A stretch of 64,000 bases of DNA, from assembly GCF_028283685.1 (NCBI RefSeq), contig NZ_JAPWKF010000007.1:310001-374000 (forward strand), in the 5' to 3' direction. Below, in pieces: positions 37,912 to 46,794 of this stretch. How positions within the stretch are numbered: position 1 is the first letter of the stretch; every line of letters begins with the position of its first letter. This DNA comes from Edaphobacter sp. (GTDB lineage Bacteria; Acidobacteriota; Terriglobia; Terriglobales; Acidobacteriaceae). The notes under the pieces are model-generated. The model saw only the letters and a list, made by a program, of their open reading frames with translations, ran no database searches and was not told where the DNA came from. A program made the position numbers and the translations under genes.

Positions 37912-38095
37912 TTCGCCTATCCGTATTGAGCTGGATGAGCTCTCGTGGGAGGACGCTGATTGACCAGCGAGACGCAACACTGATATATCAACCCTACAAA
38001 CGAAAAAATGAATGCCGCCTTTTGCTTTGCAGCTGACTTGCGTGCGCATGGCGAACTTCTTCCCAGTTGAGATATGACCGTTCTAAAGCCACTTT

Positions 38096-38905
38096 ATGTA
38101 TAACGATTTCCTGTCGAAAGTCCGGCACTTGCTTGTAGCGCTTATCGCGATGCTGGCATTCGCTCCCTCTCTGCTGCTAGCCCAGGGAGACGCCTCTGCC
38201 GGCAGCAGGATCTTTGCGACGAACTGTTCGGGATGCCATGGTGCAGATGGCCGCGGCGGCGAGCGAGCGCCCGACATCGCGACAGACCCCAATATCAGCT
38301 CTATGGCAGACCCTGACCTGGCTGGCTTTGTGAGGAATGGTGTGGCGGGCGCGGGAATGCCTGCATTCGGCTATCTGGGCGATGACGGCATTCGTAACGT
38401 CGTCGCATACCTTCGACAGCTGCAGGGGAGGACAGGGCAGGTAAAGGTCACGGGAGATAAGTTCGCAGGCAGGTCGTTGTTCCACGGAGAAGCGGGATGC
38501 GCAAAATGCCACATGATGCACGGAGAGGGTGGATTCATGGCAAGCGACCTCTCCTCCTACGGCAGCGGTGCCCCGGTGAAGCGGATACGGACAGCCATCC
38601 TCGATCCCGCCACCATCGTGACGCCGAACTCTGAAGTCGTAGAAGTTGCGAATGGTGCGGAAGTTCTACGCGGCGTGTTGCGGTCAGAGGATAACTTCAA
38701 GGTCATCGTTCAGACGGAGGATGGGAGCTTTCACAGATTCGCGAAGTCCGCTGTAAAGGTGACGTACACGGGCCACACCATGATGCCGGCCGATTACAAG
38801 AGCAGGCTCTCCGAGAGGCAGTTGAACGACATCGTCAGCTACCTGGTGTTATCGGCCAGCAAGATCGATCCCGCAACAGCGGGCAACAAACACGGTGAAC
38901 AGTGA
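38096..38905 (+). CDS. Dihaem cytochrome c, secreted
   Basis: A 269-residue periplasmic c-type cytochrome with a signal peptide (ending ...LLLAQGDASAG) and two haem motifs: CSGCH at 44-48 and CAKCH at 135-139. A methionine-containing GMPAF segment serves the first haem. It precedes the PQQ dehydrogenase by 64 bases in the same direction and is probably its electron acceptor, passing electrons on to the respiratory chain. The cytochrome would need the Ccm system whose export genes are at 20.7-25.6 kb. No clear ribosome site at the ATG. Confidence 0.9.
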   Translation: MYNDFLSKVRHLLVALIAMLAFAPSLLLAQGDASAGSRIFATNCSGCHGADGRGGERAPDIATDPNISSMADPDLAGFVRNGVAGAGMPAFGYLGDDGIRNVVAYLRQLQGRTGQVKVTGDKFAGRSLFHGEAGCAKCHMMHGEGGFMASDLSSYGSGAPVKRIRTAILDPATIVTPNSEVVEVANGAEVLRGVLRSEDNFKVIVQTEDGSFHRFAKSAVKVTYTGHTMMPADYKSRLSERQLNDIVSYLVLSASKIDPATAGNKHGEQ

Positions 38906-38969
38906 TAAGAACACGGGTCAAAAAAAAGGCAACGGGGTATCTGCCCTACGCAGAACCGAAGGGTGCGAG

Positions 38970-40667
38970 ATGAGCACTCAGCTTTGGAAGAGCGTTCTGC
39001 GGTCTGCCGCGTGTGGCATGCTCGCCGCGTGTGGGGTTGCATCAGCAATAGCCCAAGAAAAAAATCAGGAAAGCGGCATCGTCACCACCGAGATGCTGCG
39101 CAGCACAACGCTCCGGCAGAACTGGCCTTCCTATAACGGCGACTACACGGGACGCCGCTACTCCAGCCTCACGCAGGTGACGCCGCAGAATGCGGGGCAG
39201 CTTATGGTGAAGTGGGTCTTTCACAGCCGCAACGCAGGCATCCTCGAAGCCACGCCGGTCGTCGTGGATGGCGTGATGTATATGACGGGCTCGAATGATG
39301 CCTATGCCCTCGATGCGGTGACGGGCAAGGTGCTATGGCATCACCAGCGGTCCGTGACACAGGGACTCATCGACGATGCTTCGGGGCACATCAACCGCGG
39401 CGTCGCGATCCTGGGGCATCGTCTTTACATGGAGACGGACAACGCTCATCTGCTCTGCCTGGACGCGCGATCGGGAAGCCTGCTCTGGGATGTGGCCTAT
39501 GCTCCGGGAAACAAGAACTACGGAGCAACCAGCGCACCGCTGGTTGTGAAGGACAAAGTTCTTGTCGGGACATCGGGCGGCGACGACGGTGTGCGCGGAT
39601 TTATTGCGGCATTCGATGCAACGACCGGCAAAGAGGCGTGGAGATTCTGGACGATTCCTGCACCGGGCGAGCCAGGCTCAGAGACCTGGCCAAAGGGCTC
39701 GGCCTATCAGCATGGCGGCGGAACAACGTGGATGCCAGGCACCTACGACCCGGAGCTCAACACGATCTACTGGGGCACAAGCAATCCTTCACCGGACTTC
39801 GATGGCAGCGTGCGCGAAGGCGACAATCTTTACACGAACTGCGTCCTGGCTCTCGATCCCGATACCGGCAAGCTGAAGTGGCACTTCCAGTTCACGCCAC
39901 ACGACCTGAACGACTTCGATGCAACCGAGACACCCGTACTGATTGATGCCGCCCTCAAAGGCAAGAAGCGAAAGCTGTTGGTACAGGCAAACCGTAACGG
40001 CTTTCTGTATGTGCTCGATCGAGAGACAGGCGCGTATCTCCAAGCTACGCAGTTTGTGAAGGTGCAAAACTGGGCCAAAGGGATCGACGCAAACGGACGC
40101 CCCATTCGCACGGATCTGATCCCGATGGAGGAGGGCACGCGGATGTGCCCAAGCTATGCAGGCGGAACAAACTGGTATTCCCCCACATATAGCGAGCACA
40201 TGCGGATGTTCTACTTCATCTCGCAGGAAGACTGCAGCGTGTACAAGGCGAAGCCCGAAGGCTTCGAAGAGGGACATGCGTACTACTCGACCGGAGCAAC
40301 CCATCTGCCCACAGAGCTGAACCGGAAGTTTCTCAATGCATATGATCTAAGCACTCAGAAACGAGTGTGGAGCTACGAGCAGGTGGGCGACACGCGCAGC
40401 TTCGCCGGGGTTATGAGCACGGCAACGGGGCTGGTTGCCTTCGGTAATCCTGCCGATGAGTTTGAAATCGTGGATGGGCGCGACGGCCGTTCCCTCTGGC
40501 ACTTCAACACCGGCCAGCAGGTGCATGCGTCTCCGATGAGTTATGCAGTCGATGGCAAACAGTACTTTGCCATTGCAGCCGGAAGCGATCTTTTCACATT
40601 CGGCCTGCCGGACTCAGCGGTAGGCATACACACAGGTAAGACGGGCAGGCGAAAGCCAACGAAGTGA
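38970..40667 (+). CDS. PQQ-dependent dehydrogenase (quinoprotein) with DxD signature
   Basis: A periplasmic eight-bladed propeller of 565 residues that oxidises alcohols or sugars using PQQ. Signal peptide (AACGMLAACGVASAIAQ). Repeated tryptophan-docking motifs include GKVLWHHQR, GSLLWDVAYAPG and GKEAWRFW. The active-site segment TPHDLNDFDATETPVL has Asp315-Phe-Asp317; in methanol-dehydrogenase relatives an Asp at the second position is the mark of lanthanide-type enzymes. There is no vicinal Cys pair and no haem domain, so it depends on the separate cytochrome c upstream. The ATG at 38970 follows GAAGGGTGCGAG. Substrate unknown. Confidence 0.87.
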   Translation: MSTQLWKSVLRSAACGMLAACGVASAIAQEKNQESGIVTTEMLRSTTLRQNWPSYNGDYTGRRYSSLTQVTPQNAGQLMVKWVFHSRNAGILEATPVVVDGVMYMTGSNDAYALDAVTGKVLWHHQRSVTQGLIDDASGHINRGVAILGHRLYMETDNAHLLCLDARSGSLLWDVAYAPGNKNYGATSAPLVVKDKVLVGTSGGDDGVRGFIAAFDATTGKEAWRFWTIPAPGEPGSETWPKGSAYQHGGGTTWMPGTYDPELNTIYWGTSNPSPDFDGSVREGDNLYTNCVLALDPDTGKLKWHFQFTPHDLNDFDATETPVLIDAALKGKKRKLLVQANRNGFLYVLDRETGAYLQATQFVKVQNWAKGIDANGRPIRTDLIPMEEGTRMCPSYAGGTNWYSPTYSEHMRMFYFISQEDCSVYKAKPEGFEEGHAYYSTGATHLPTELNRKFLNAYDLSTQKRVWSYEQVGDTRSFAGVMSTATGLVAFGNPADEFEIVDGRDGRSLWHFNTGQQVHASPMSYAVDGKQYFAIAAGSDLFTFGLPDSAVGIHTGKTGRRKPTK

Positions 40668-40701
40668 ATCTATTTCTCCGAACTTTAAGACAGCTCATCC
40701 A

Positions 40702-41514
40702 TTAGCGTTTTTTTGGATTTTTCAACTTATGGATTGGCTCTTTTGTCTGAATGACCCTGGAATGCAGCTGCGACTCGTGCTGCTTGGTTTGTTCATTCAA
40801 CAGTAATGCTGTTGCGTCCAAGATGTGATCCCTCATCAGATCTGCCGCCTCATCTCCTTTGCGCTGCTCAATCGCACGCATGATCGGCTTATGAAATGAG
40901 AGAGTATGCTCCAGCTCAACCAAGTGGGACGTCACCAGAATCATCTTTGCCATTGCATGGTGAATCGTCTGAAACAGACTACTCGCCGTACGATTTTTTG
41001 AAGCCTGAAAGATCGCTCGATGAAAGAGCAGGTCCGAGGATACAAGTTTCAACCGATCCTGCGAACTGGATTCCAGGTCTCGAATTGACTTCTTCAACAG
41101 AGCAATATCATCTGCGGTGGCACGCTGCGCCGCAAGGCGTGCAAGGCCTGGTTCCATCAGCAGTCGCAGCTCCGTCAGCTCTTCGACCGACGTGTCGTCG
41201 AGCAAGAAGAGAAACTGCAGTGGAACAGCAAGAATGGTTGAAGTATCCGTGTTCAGATAACTGCCGTCGCCAACTTTTTGCGTGATGATCCCCATGATCT
41301 CAAGCACCTTCAGAGCCTGGCGCAGCGATGAGCGCGCCACGTTGAAGTGCGCCGCCAGCTCCCTCTCTGAGGGCAAGCGCGTACCCTGCGTCAAAACCCC
41401 TTCACGCAGTAGTTCCTGAAACCGCTGAATGAGTAACTGGGTAACATTCTCCTTGCTTCCGGTCAAAGAAGTTGGAAGCAAGGGCTCATCGATCATTTTC
41501 TTCGCCTGACGCAT
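40702..41514 (-). CDS. FadR-type GntR transcriptional regulator (FCD domain)
   Basis: A DNA-binding regulator of about 270 residues: winged-helix GntR domain (about 25-85, with LPSERELAAHFNVARSSLRQALKVLEIMGII) and a C-terminal helical FCD ligand-binding domain (about 105-230, with LRLLMEPGLARLAA, FHRAIFQASKN and HKPIMRAI). FCD-type regulators usually respond to organic acids or sugar acids. It is divergent from the TonB receptor that heads the sugar-acid operon, and a palindrome of the family's typical form lies between them. The start is uncertain (ATG at 41514, a TTG at 41550 or an ATG at 41496). Confidence 0.87.
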   Translation of the reverse strand: MRQAKKMIDEPLLPTSLTGSKENVTQLLIQRFQELLREGVLTQGTRLPSERELAAHFNVARSSLRQALKVLEIMGIITQKVGDGSYLNTDTSTILAVPLQFLFLLDDTSVEELTELRLLMEPGLARLAAQRATADDIALLKKSIRDLESSSQDRLKLVSSDLLFHRAIFQASKNRTASSLFQTIHHAMAKMILVTSHLVELEHTLSFHKPIMRAIEQRKGDEAADLMRDHILDATALLLNEQTKQHESQLHSRVIQTKEPIHKLKNPKKR

Positions 41515-41641
41515 ACACGCATATTCAGCGAGGGCCGTCCCGATCGTCAATCGCTATCCCACGCCAGGACGCAGACAAAGGGAATTCCTGCCATCCGTCT
41601 TCCCTCCAGGCGCCTATCTGTCGATCTATCGGAAGAAAGTC

Positions 41642-41672
41642 TTGACAGATTTTTCTCAAAGGTAGTACCTTT
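41642..41672 (+). promoter_or_regulatory. Promoter with overlapping perfect FadR-type palindrome
   Basis: TTGACA (41642-41647) is a perfect -35 box; the palindrome AAAGGTA-G-TACCTTT at 41658-41672 covers the -10 region where TAGTAC lies 15 bases after it. The GGTAGTACC core resembles FadR-branch operators (TGGTnnnACCA type). Occupancy would block polymerase, consistent with repression of the TonB receptor operon by the divergent FadR gene. Confidence 0.75.
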
Positions 41673-41727
41673 CGCTGCGTTTCGTAACCCTTCACTTTTC
41701 GGGGTTGAACGGCTGGAGGCCGCAGGT

Positions 41728-44700
41728 ATGTTTTGCAGAAGCCCAAAGATACTATCCGTGCTCGCGATGCTGATCATGAGTTTGGCATCGCTCAGTGACA
41801 TCGCTCTCGCCCAGGTTGAGCAAGGCCGATTTGTCGGCCACATTCAGGATCCCACGGGAGCCATTATCGTCGGAGCCAGCATTGAGGCGACAAATGTTGC
41901 CACCAACATCATGCAGCATGCCGAGACGAACGAAGGTGGAGATTTCGTCATCACGCCTGTGCTGGCTGGAAACTATACCCTTGCGGTCACGGCACAGGGT
42001 TTTCAGCGGGCAACGACCAAGGTCATAGAGGTCCAAGTAGGACAGATTGTCCGTCAGGATCTTGTATTGCCCATTGGTACTGCCAATATGACGGTTGAGG
42101 TAACCTCTACTGCCCCATTGCTTTCAACGGATTCGGCTACTGTCGGCACCGTCATCACGAATAAGCAAGTCGTTGAGTTGCCTGTAAACGGTCGTGGCTT
42201 CTATCGGCTTGCGCAGCTCACACCAGGCGCTGCGCTGCTGCCGCCTACCGGCAACTCGCTCGCCATTCGTCCTGAGGTTGTCAACGGAAACGTCATTAGC
42301 GGGATTCGCGGCAGTGCAACCTCGTTCCTCATGGATGGTGTCGACGTCAGCGAACAGCATCAGGGTGGCACCTTCATCCAGACTTCGATCGATGCTCTGC
42401 AAGAGTTTTCGGTCGTGCAAAGTCCTTATTCGGCGGAGTACAACCGCGGCGGCGCCTTCTTCAACGCGACAACTAAGCCGGGAACCAATCGATACCACGG
42501 CGTCCTCTTCGAGTTTCTGCGTAACGATGCCCTGGATGCTCGCAACTACTTCTCGCTCACCCGTCAACGGCAGAAGCGAAATCAGTTCGGTGGCAATCTT
42601 GGCGGACCGCTAAGCGTTCCACATCTGTACAACGGCAGGGACCGCACGTTTTTCTTCTTCAACTTCGAGGGCCAACGCCTGCGCACTGGCCTTGTCAACA
42701 ACATCATCGTTCCATCTGATGCCCGCCGCGCCGGAAACTTCTCCGATCTTCTTGGCTCGAACAGAATCATCTACGACAGAACTAATCTCGTCGGCGGTGT
42801 TCCTCAGCCGTTCCCGGGAAATATCATTCCTGCAAGCCGCCTCTCTCCGCAGGCGCTTGCCATTCAGCAGTATTACCCGCGCCAAAACACCGCGACTGGG
42901 ACCAACAGCACTGCCCCCTCGCAGTCGATCGATTTCAACCAGTACATCGTCCGCCTGGATCACCAGATCACACCGAAGAATCGTCTGTTCGCGCGTTGGG
43001 TTTATATCCAGCAGAAGGAAGTCGATCCCAACTCCTCAGTGGCCCTGGGCAATGCGGCCCTGACGTCCTGGGGGCAGGACATCGCCGTTGGCGTGATATC
43101 CAACGTTGGCTCAACCATGGTCAACGAAGCACGCGCGCACTTCCTCCCCAGCCACGTCCGCCTGCAGGGTTTCCTGCAGGGACCTGATTGGAACGGAATC
43201 TTCGGCGTCAGCGGGTTCAGCGATCTGCTGCGGCCGGGTGTCGGCGGCGTCTTTCCTGACTACGCCTGGAGCGGCTATGGCTCCCTGCAGGGTTCGGGAT
43301 TCGATCAGCGCCCGAAGTCGCAGGACCGCAAGGCCTTCGAAGCAACCGATAACTTCACCATCCTCAAGGGCAAGCAGGCGATTAAGTTCGGCGTGCTCTT
43401 CCGCTACTATCAGTGGCTCGGCTACGACAGTCAGAACTTCGCCGGCTCCTCCACCTTCAACGGCAACGCCACCGGTAACAACACGACCAGCGGCGATGCC
43501 TATGCCGATTTTCTGCTCGGCTATCCCTCTGCCGTTGTCAGAGCCTATCCAGCAGATAACTTCGGCGGCCAGGGCCTCTACAAGCAGTTCTTCGTGCAGG
43601 ACGACTACCGCGTCAGCGATCGGCTTACCATCAACATGGGTCTTCGCTACGAGTATTCGCCCTGGCTCGACGGATATAAGGGGCAGATCGGAACCTTCGA
43701 CCCCACGCAGTCGAAGCCCATCATCGTCTCAGGTACAGGTACGGTGCCGGACCTCACCAGTCAGTTTGCTGCACCTGCTGCCTACCAATACTTTGGACAG
43801 TACATTCAGACCAGCAGTCAGGCAGGCCTTCCTCTAAACCTCACCTACACCAACAAGACGCAGTTTGCGCCACGGGTAGGCATCTCATTCGGCGTAGATC
43901 GTAAAACCGTCATACGCGCCGGCTTCGGAATGTTCTACGAACCGGAAGGCACCGGCGGTCGCGTCAATCTGAACACGCTTCCGTATCGGCTGTCGGAGAC
44001 GATCAATCAGACACAAAATGTCACCCCCACCCGCTCGCTTGCGAACTACTTCCTCGGCTCCCCGCTCGGTTCGGCGACCTCCACTCCGTCGCTTGGGCCA
44101 ACGCGGACCCACCTCAGCATGGGAACCAATATCCATTACAGTCTGAACGTGCAGCGACAGTTCACAGATCACGATCTCTTTGAGATCGGGTATGTTGCGA
44201 ATCGTGGCGTCCATCTGAGTTCCAGCAATGACGCCAACGTTCCACTGGTGCCGGGCACAGGCGCAATCCAGGCACGCCGGCCTTACCCATTGTGGAGCGG
44301 CATCACCTATCAGACGCAGGATATGTCGAATCACTACGACTCCCTGCAGACCAAGTTCGAACACCGCTTCAACCGCGGTTTCAGCGCTCTGGTCGCCTAC
44401 ACCTACTCCAAGACGCTGCAGTATAACCAGGCATCCGTCCTTGGAGGAAATACAGCGTACGAATATGCCCGCGCACCCTATGACATTCCTCACAATGTCG
44501 CGATCAGTGGCAGCTATCAGCTCCCCTTCGGCCACGGCCGCACCTACCTCAACCGTACCAATGGATTCGTCGATGCCCTCATCGGCGGATGGCAGGCCCA
44601 GACGATCCTGGTCGTCCGCAGCGGAACTCCGTACACGCCCATCATCTCCTCCGACCGCGCCAACACCGGCGTCGGCTCGCAACGTCCGAACCTCAATCCC

Positions 44701-45030
44701 GCAGGCGGCAATCCGAATTTCAAGCGGTCGCTCGGCGCATGGTTCGACAGAACGCAATATGTCGTCGCTCCAAACTTCACTTACGGTCAGGTGCGCGCAA
44801 ACACATTGCGCTCCGGAACCTACAACCAGTTTGACGCCTCCATCTTCAAAAACTTCTCGCTCCCAGGTGAGAGCACGCTATCCTTCCGTGCAGAGCTTTT
44901 CAACTTCCCCAACACTGTCAGCTTCAACGCTCCCAGCAACGTGACCATCGACAACGCGGCTGCGGGACAGGTCACCAGCTCCTCCAACACACCGCGTCAA
45001 ATCCAGTTCGCACTCAAGTACAACTTCTAA
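41728..45030 (+). CDS. Oar-like TonB-dependent receptor, carboxypeptidase-regulatory domain
   Basis: A 1100-residue outer-membrane receptor of the large type common in Acidobacteriota. Signal peptide (MFCRSPKILSVLAMLIMSLASLSDIALAQ), then a carboxypeptidase-regulatory-like domain (about 30-115; AVTAQGFQRATTKVIEVQVGQ), a plug (about 120-250; GTVITNKQVVELPVNGRGFYRLAQLTPG) and a long barrel ending in IQFALKYNF with a terminal aromatic residue. It heads an operon of glycosidases and sugar-acid enzymes, so it likely takes up an oligosaccharide or glycoside (inference). Its promoter carries a FadR-type palindrome. Confidence 0.9.
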   Translation: MFCRSPKILSVLAMLIMSLASLSDIALAQVEQGRFVGHIQDPTGAIIVGASIEATNVATNIMQHAETNEGGDFVITPVLAGNYTLAVTAQGFQRATTKVIEVQVGQIVRQDLVLPIGTANMTVEVTSTAPLLSTDSATVGTVITNKQVVELPVNGRGFYRLAQLTPGAALLPPTGNSLAIRPEVVNGNVISGIRGSATSFLMDGVDVSEQHQGGTFIQTSIDALQEFSVVQSPYSAEYNRGGAFFNATTKPGTNRYHGVLFEFLRNDALDARNYFSLTRQRQKRNQFGGNLGGPLSVPHLYNGRDRTFFFFNFEGQRLRTGLVNNIIVPSDARRAGNFSDLLGSNRIIYDRTNLVGGVPQPFPGNIIPASRLSPQALAIQQYYPRQNTATGTNSTAPSQSIDFNQYIVRLDHQITPKNRLFARWVYIQQKEVDPNSSVALGNAALTSWGQDIAVGVISNVGSTMVNEARAHFLPSHVRLQGFLQGPDWNGIFGVSGFSDLLRPGVGGVFPDYAWSGYGSLQGSGFDQRPKSQDRKAFEATDNFTILKGKQAIKFGVLFRYYQWLGYDSQNFAGSSTFNGNATGNNTTSGDAYADFLLGYPSAVVRAYPADNFGGQGLYKQFFVQDDYRVSDRLTINMGLRYEYSPWLDGYKGQIGTFDPTQSKPIIVSGTGTVPDLTSQFAAPAAYQYFGQYIQTSSQAGLPLNLTYTNKTQFAPRVGISFGVDRKTVIRAGFGMFYEPEGTGGRVNLNTLPYRLSETINQTQNVTPTRSLANYFLGSPLGSATSTPSLGPTRTHLSMGTNIHYSLNVQRQFTDHDLFEIGYVANRGVHLSSSNDANVPLVPGTGAIQARRPYPLWSGITYQTQDMSNHYDSLQTKFEHRFNRGFSALVAYTYSKTLQYNQASVLGGNTAYEYARAPYDIPHNVAISGSYQLPFGHGRTYLNRTNGFVDALIGGWQAQTILVVRSGTPYTPIISSDRANTGVGSQRPNLNPAGGNPNFKRSLGAWFDRTQYVVAPNFTYGQVRANTLRSGTYNQFDASIFKNFSLPGESTLSFRAELFNFPNTVSFNAPSNVTIDNAAAGQVTSSSNTPRQIQFALKYNF

Positions 45031-45046
45031 CCAGACGAGGACCAGC

Positions 45047-46777
45047 TTGCTCAATACTGCATACATGAAGAACTCTCTCATTGCCTCTCTCATCGTCTGT
45101 TCAGCACAGGCGGCGCTCGCGCAGGGGGTAGTCCCTCCTGCGCCGGCAGCTTCTACCGAGAGCCCGGCCATCATCACAGTCGACCTCGCCAGCAAGGTTG
45201 GTCCATACAAGCCCATCTACAGCTGGTTTGGCTACGATGAGGGCAACTACACCACCATGAAGGACGGTAAAGTCCTGCTGCGCGAGCTCAAAGACCTCAG
45301 CCCCGTGCCCGTCTACATCCGTGCGCATCATCTCCTCACCTCCGGCGACGGCAAGGCCGAGCTGAAGTTCAGCTCCACCAACGTCTACACCGAAGACGCC
45401 TCCGGCAAGCCCGTCTACGATTTCAAGATCCTCGACGGCATCTTCGACGAGTACAAGGCCGCCGGCGTCCGTCCCATGGTGGAGTTCGGCTTCATGCCCA
45501 AGGATCTTGCCGCAGACCTGCCCGACCGCAAAGTCCCCTACCAGGTTCACTACCCCAAGAGCGCCATCAGCGGAGCGTCTAACAATCCCCCCAAGGACTA
45601 CAAGAAGTGGGGCGAGCTCATCCGCGTCGTCACCGCGCACTTCGTCGAACGCTACGGCCGGGAGACCGTGCTCCAGTGGTACTTCGAGGTCTGGAACGAG
45701 CCCGACATCGACTACTGGCATTCCACCCCCGAGGACTACTGGAAGCTCTACGACTACGCCGTCGCCGGTGTAAAGTCCGTCCTTCCCGGCGCGCACGTCG
45801 GAGGCCCAGCCACCACCAGCCCCTCCAATGAGAAGGCTTACAACTATCTCAAGGGTTTCCTCGATCACGTCCAGTCGGGCAAGAGCCTCGCTGACGGCAA
45901 ATCCATACCGCTTGATTTCATCTCCTTTCACGCTAAGGGATCGCCAAAGATCGTCGAGAATCGCGTCACCATGGGTATCAACCACGAGCTGGCGGATGCC
46001 GACCGCGGCTTTTACCTCATCTCGCAATACGCGAAGTACCGAGGCCTCCCCATCATCATCAGCGAAGCCGACCCCGAGGGCTGCGCCGCATGCTCCTCAC
46101 GCGTCAACCCCGCCAACAACTACCGCAACGGCACACTCTACCCCGCCTATACCGCAGCCGCATACAAGGCGCTCTTCGAGCTGCAGGACAAGCACAAAGT
46201 CAACCTGCTCTCCATGCTCAGCTGGTCCTTCGAGTTCGAAGACAAGGACTACTTCGAAGGCTTCCGGTCCCTCTCCACCAACGGCATCAACAAGCCAATC
46301 CTCAATCTCTTCCGTATGTTCGGCCTCATGTCCGGCACGCGTGTTGCGACCACCAGCACAGCAAGCGTTCCTCTGGAAACACTGGTCAAGACCGGCGTTC
46401 GCGAGAAGACGGATGTTGATGGCATGGCGGCTATCGACGATCGCAAAGCGACCGTCCTGCTCTGGAACTATCACGATGCCGATCAGCCTGCTGCAGCCAC
46501 GCCAACAACCGTCGAGCTCAGCGGCTTTCCAGCAGGCATCAAACGAGTCCTCGTGCAGCACTACCGCATCGACGACACACACAGCAACGCCTACACCGTG
46601 TGGAAGTCGATGGGCTCACCCCAGCAGCCGACAACCGAGCAGTACGCGCAGTTGCAGGCCATCGCCGGACTACAGCTGCTGACCTCACCCGTATGGGTGG
46701 ATGTCGTCGGGGGCAAGCTCAATCTCCCTACCGAGCTTCCCCGTCAAAGCATCTCGCTTATGAAGATTACCTGGTAG
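45047..46777 (+). CDS. Glycoside hydrolase family 39-like beta-xylosidase, secreted
   Basis: A 576-residue exported glycosidase. GH39 features: an acid/base Glu218 in EVWNEPDIDYWH and the nucleophile Glu340 in PIIISEADPEGC, in a TIM barrel. The N-terminus is a signal peptide (MKNSLIASLIVCSAQAALAQ). The TTG at 45047 has GAGGA at the right distance; the ATG at 45065 is 18 bases later and lacks one. GH39 enzymes include beta-xylosidases and alpha-iduronidases; with a GH3 enzyme and sugar-acid genes in the operon, xyloside cleavage is likely. Third codon positions are strongly C-rich, unlike several neighbours. Confidence 0.85.
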   Translation: MLNTAYMKNSLIASLIVCSAQAALAQGVVPPAPAASTESPAIITVDLASKVGPYKPIYSWFGYDEGNYTTMKDGKVLLRELKDLSPVPVYIRAHHLLTSGDGKAELKFSSTNVYTEDASGKPVYDFKILDGIFDEYKAAGVRPMVEFGFMPKDLAADLPDRKVPYQVHYPKSAISGASNNPPKDYKKWGELIRVVTAHFVERYGRETVLQWYFEVWNEPDIDYWHSTPEDYWKLYDYAVAGVKSVLPGAHVGGPATTSPSNEKAYNYLKGFLDHVQSGKSLADGKSIPLDFISFHAKGSPKIVENRVTMGINHELADADRGFYLISQYAKYRGLPIIISEADPEGCAACSSRVNPANNYRNGTLYPAYTAAAYKALFELQDKHKVNLLSMLSWSFEFEDKDYFEGFRSLSTNGINKPILNLFRMFGLMSGTRVATTSTASVPLETLVKTGVREKTDVDGMAAIDDRKATVLLWNYHDADQPAAATPTTVELSGFPAGIKRVLVQHYRIDDTHSNAYTVWKSMGSPQQPTTEQYAQLQAIAGLQLLTSPVWVDVVGGKLNLPTELPRQSISLMKITW

Positions 46778-46794
46778 AGAGGAACAGGCTAAGC

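Larger units (their letters stand above)
37533..38095. other. Divergent regulatory region, about 560 bases
   Basis: Between the minus-strand PepSY gene and the plus-strand cytochrome gene. Holds element B (37657-37708), a 15-bp palindrome (37778-37792), a composite hairpin (37876-37911) and, on the minus strand, a short frame with a good ribosome site (from 37638). The minus-strand sequence CCTATATGATAAG near 37725-37735 contains a TATGAT-like -10 box. These make it the most structured non-coding region of the window. Confidence 0.5.

Noticed and set aside
32604..38095. Genomic island integrated at tRNA-Ser
   Set aside because: No integrase and no duplicated tRNA 3' end were visible; only a 5' end match exists upstream.
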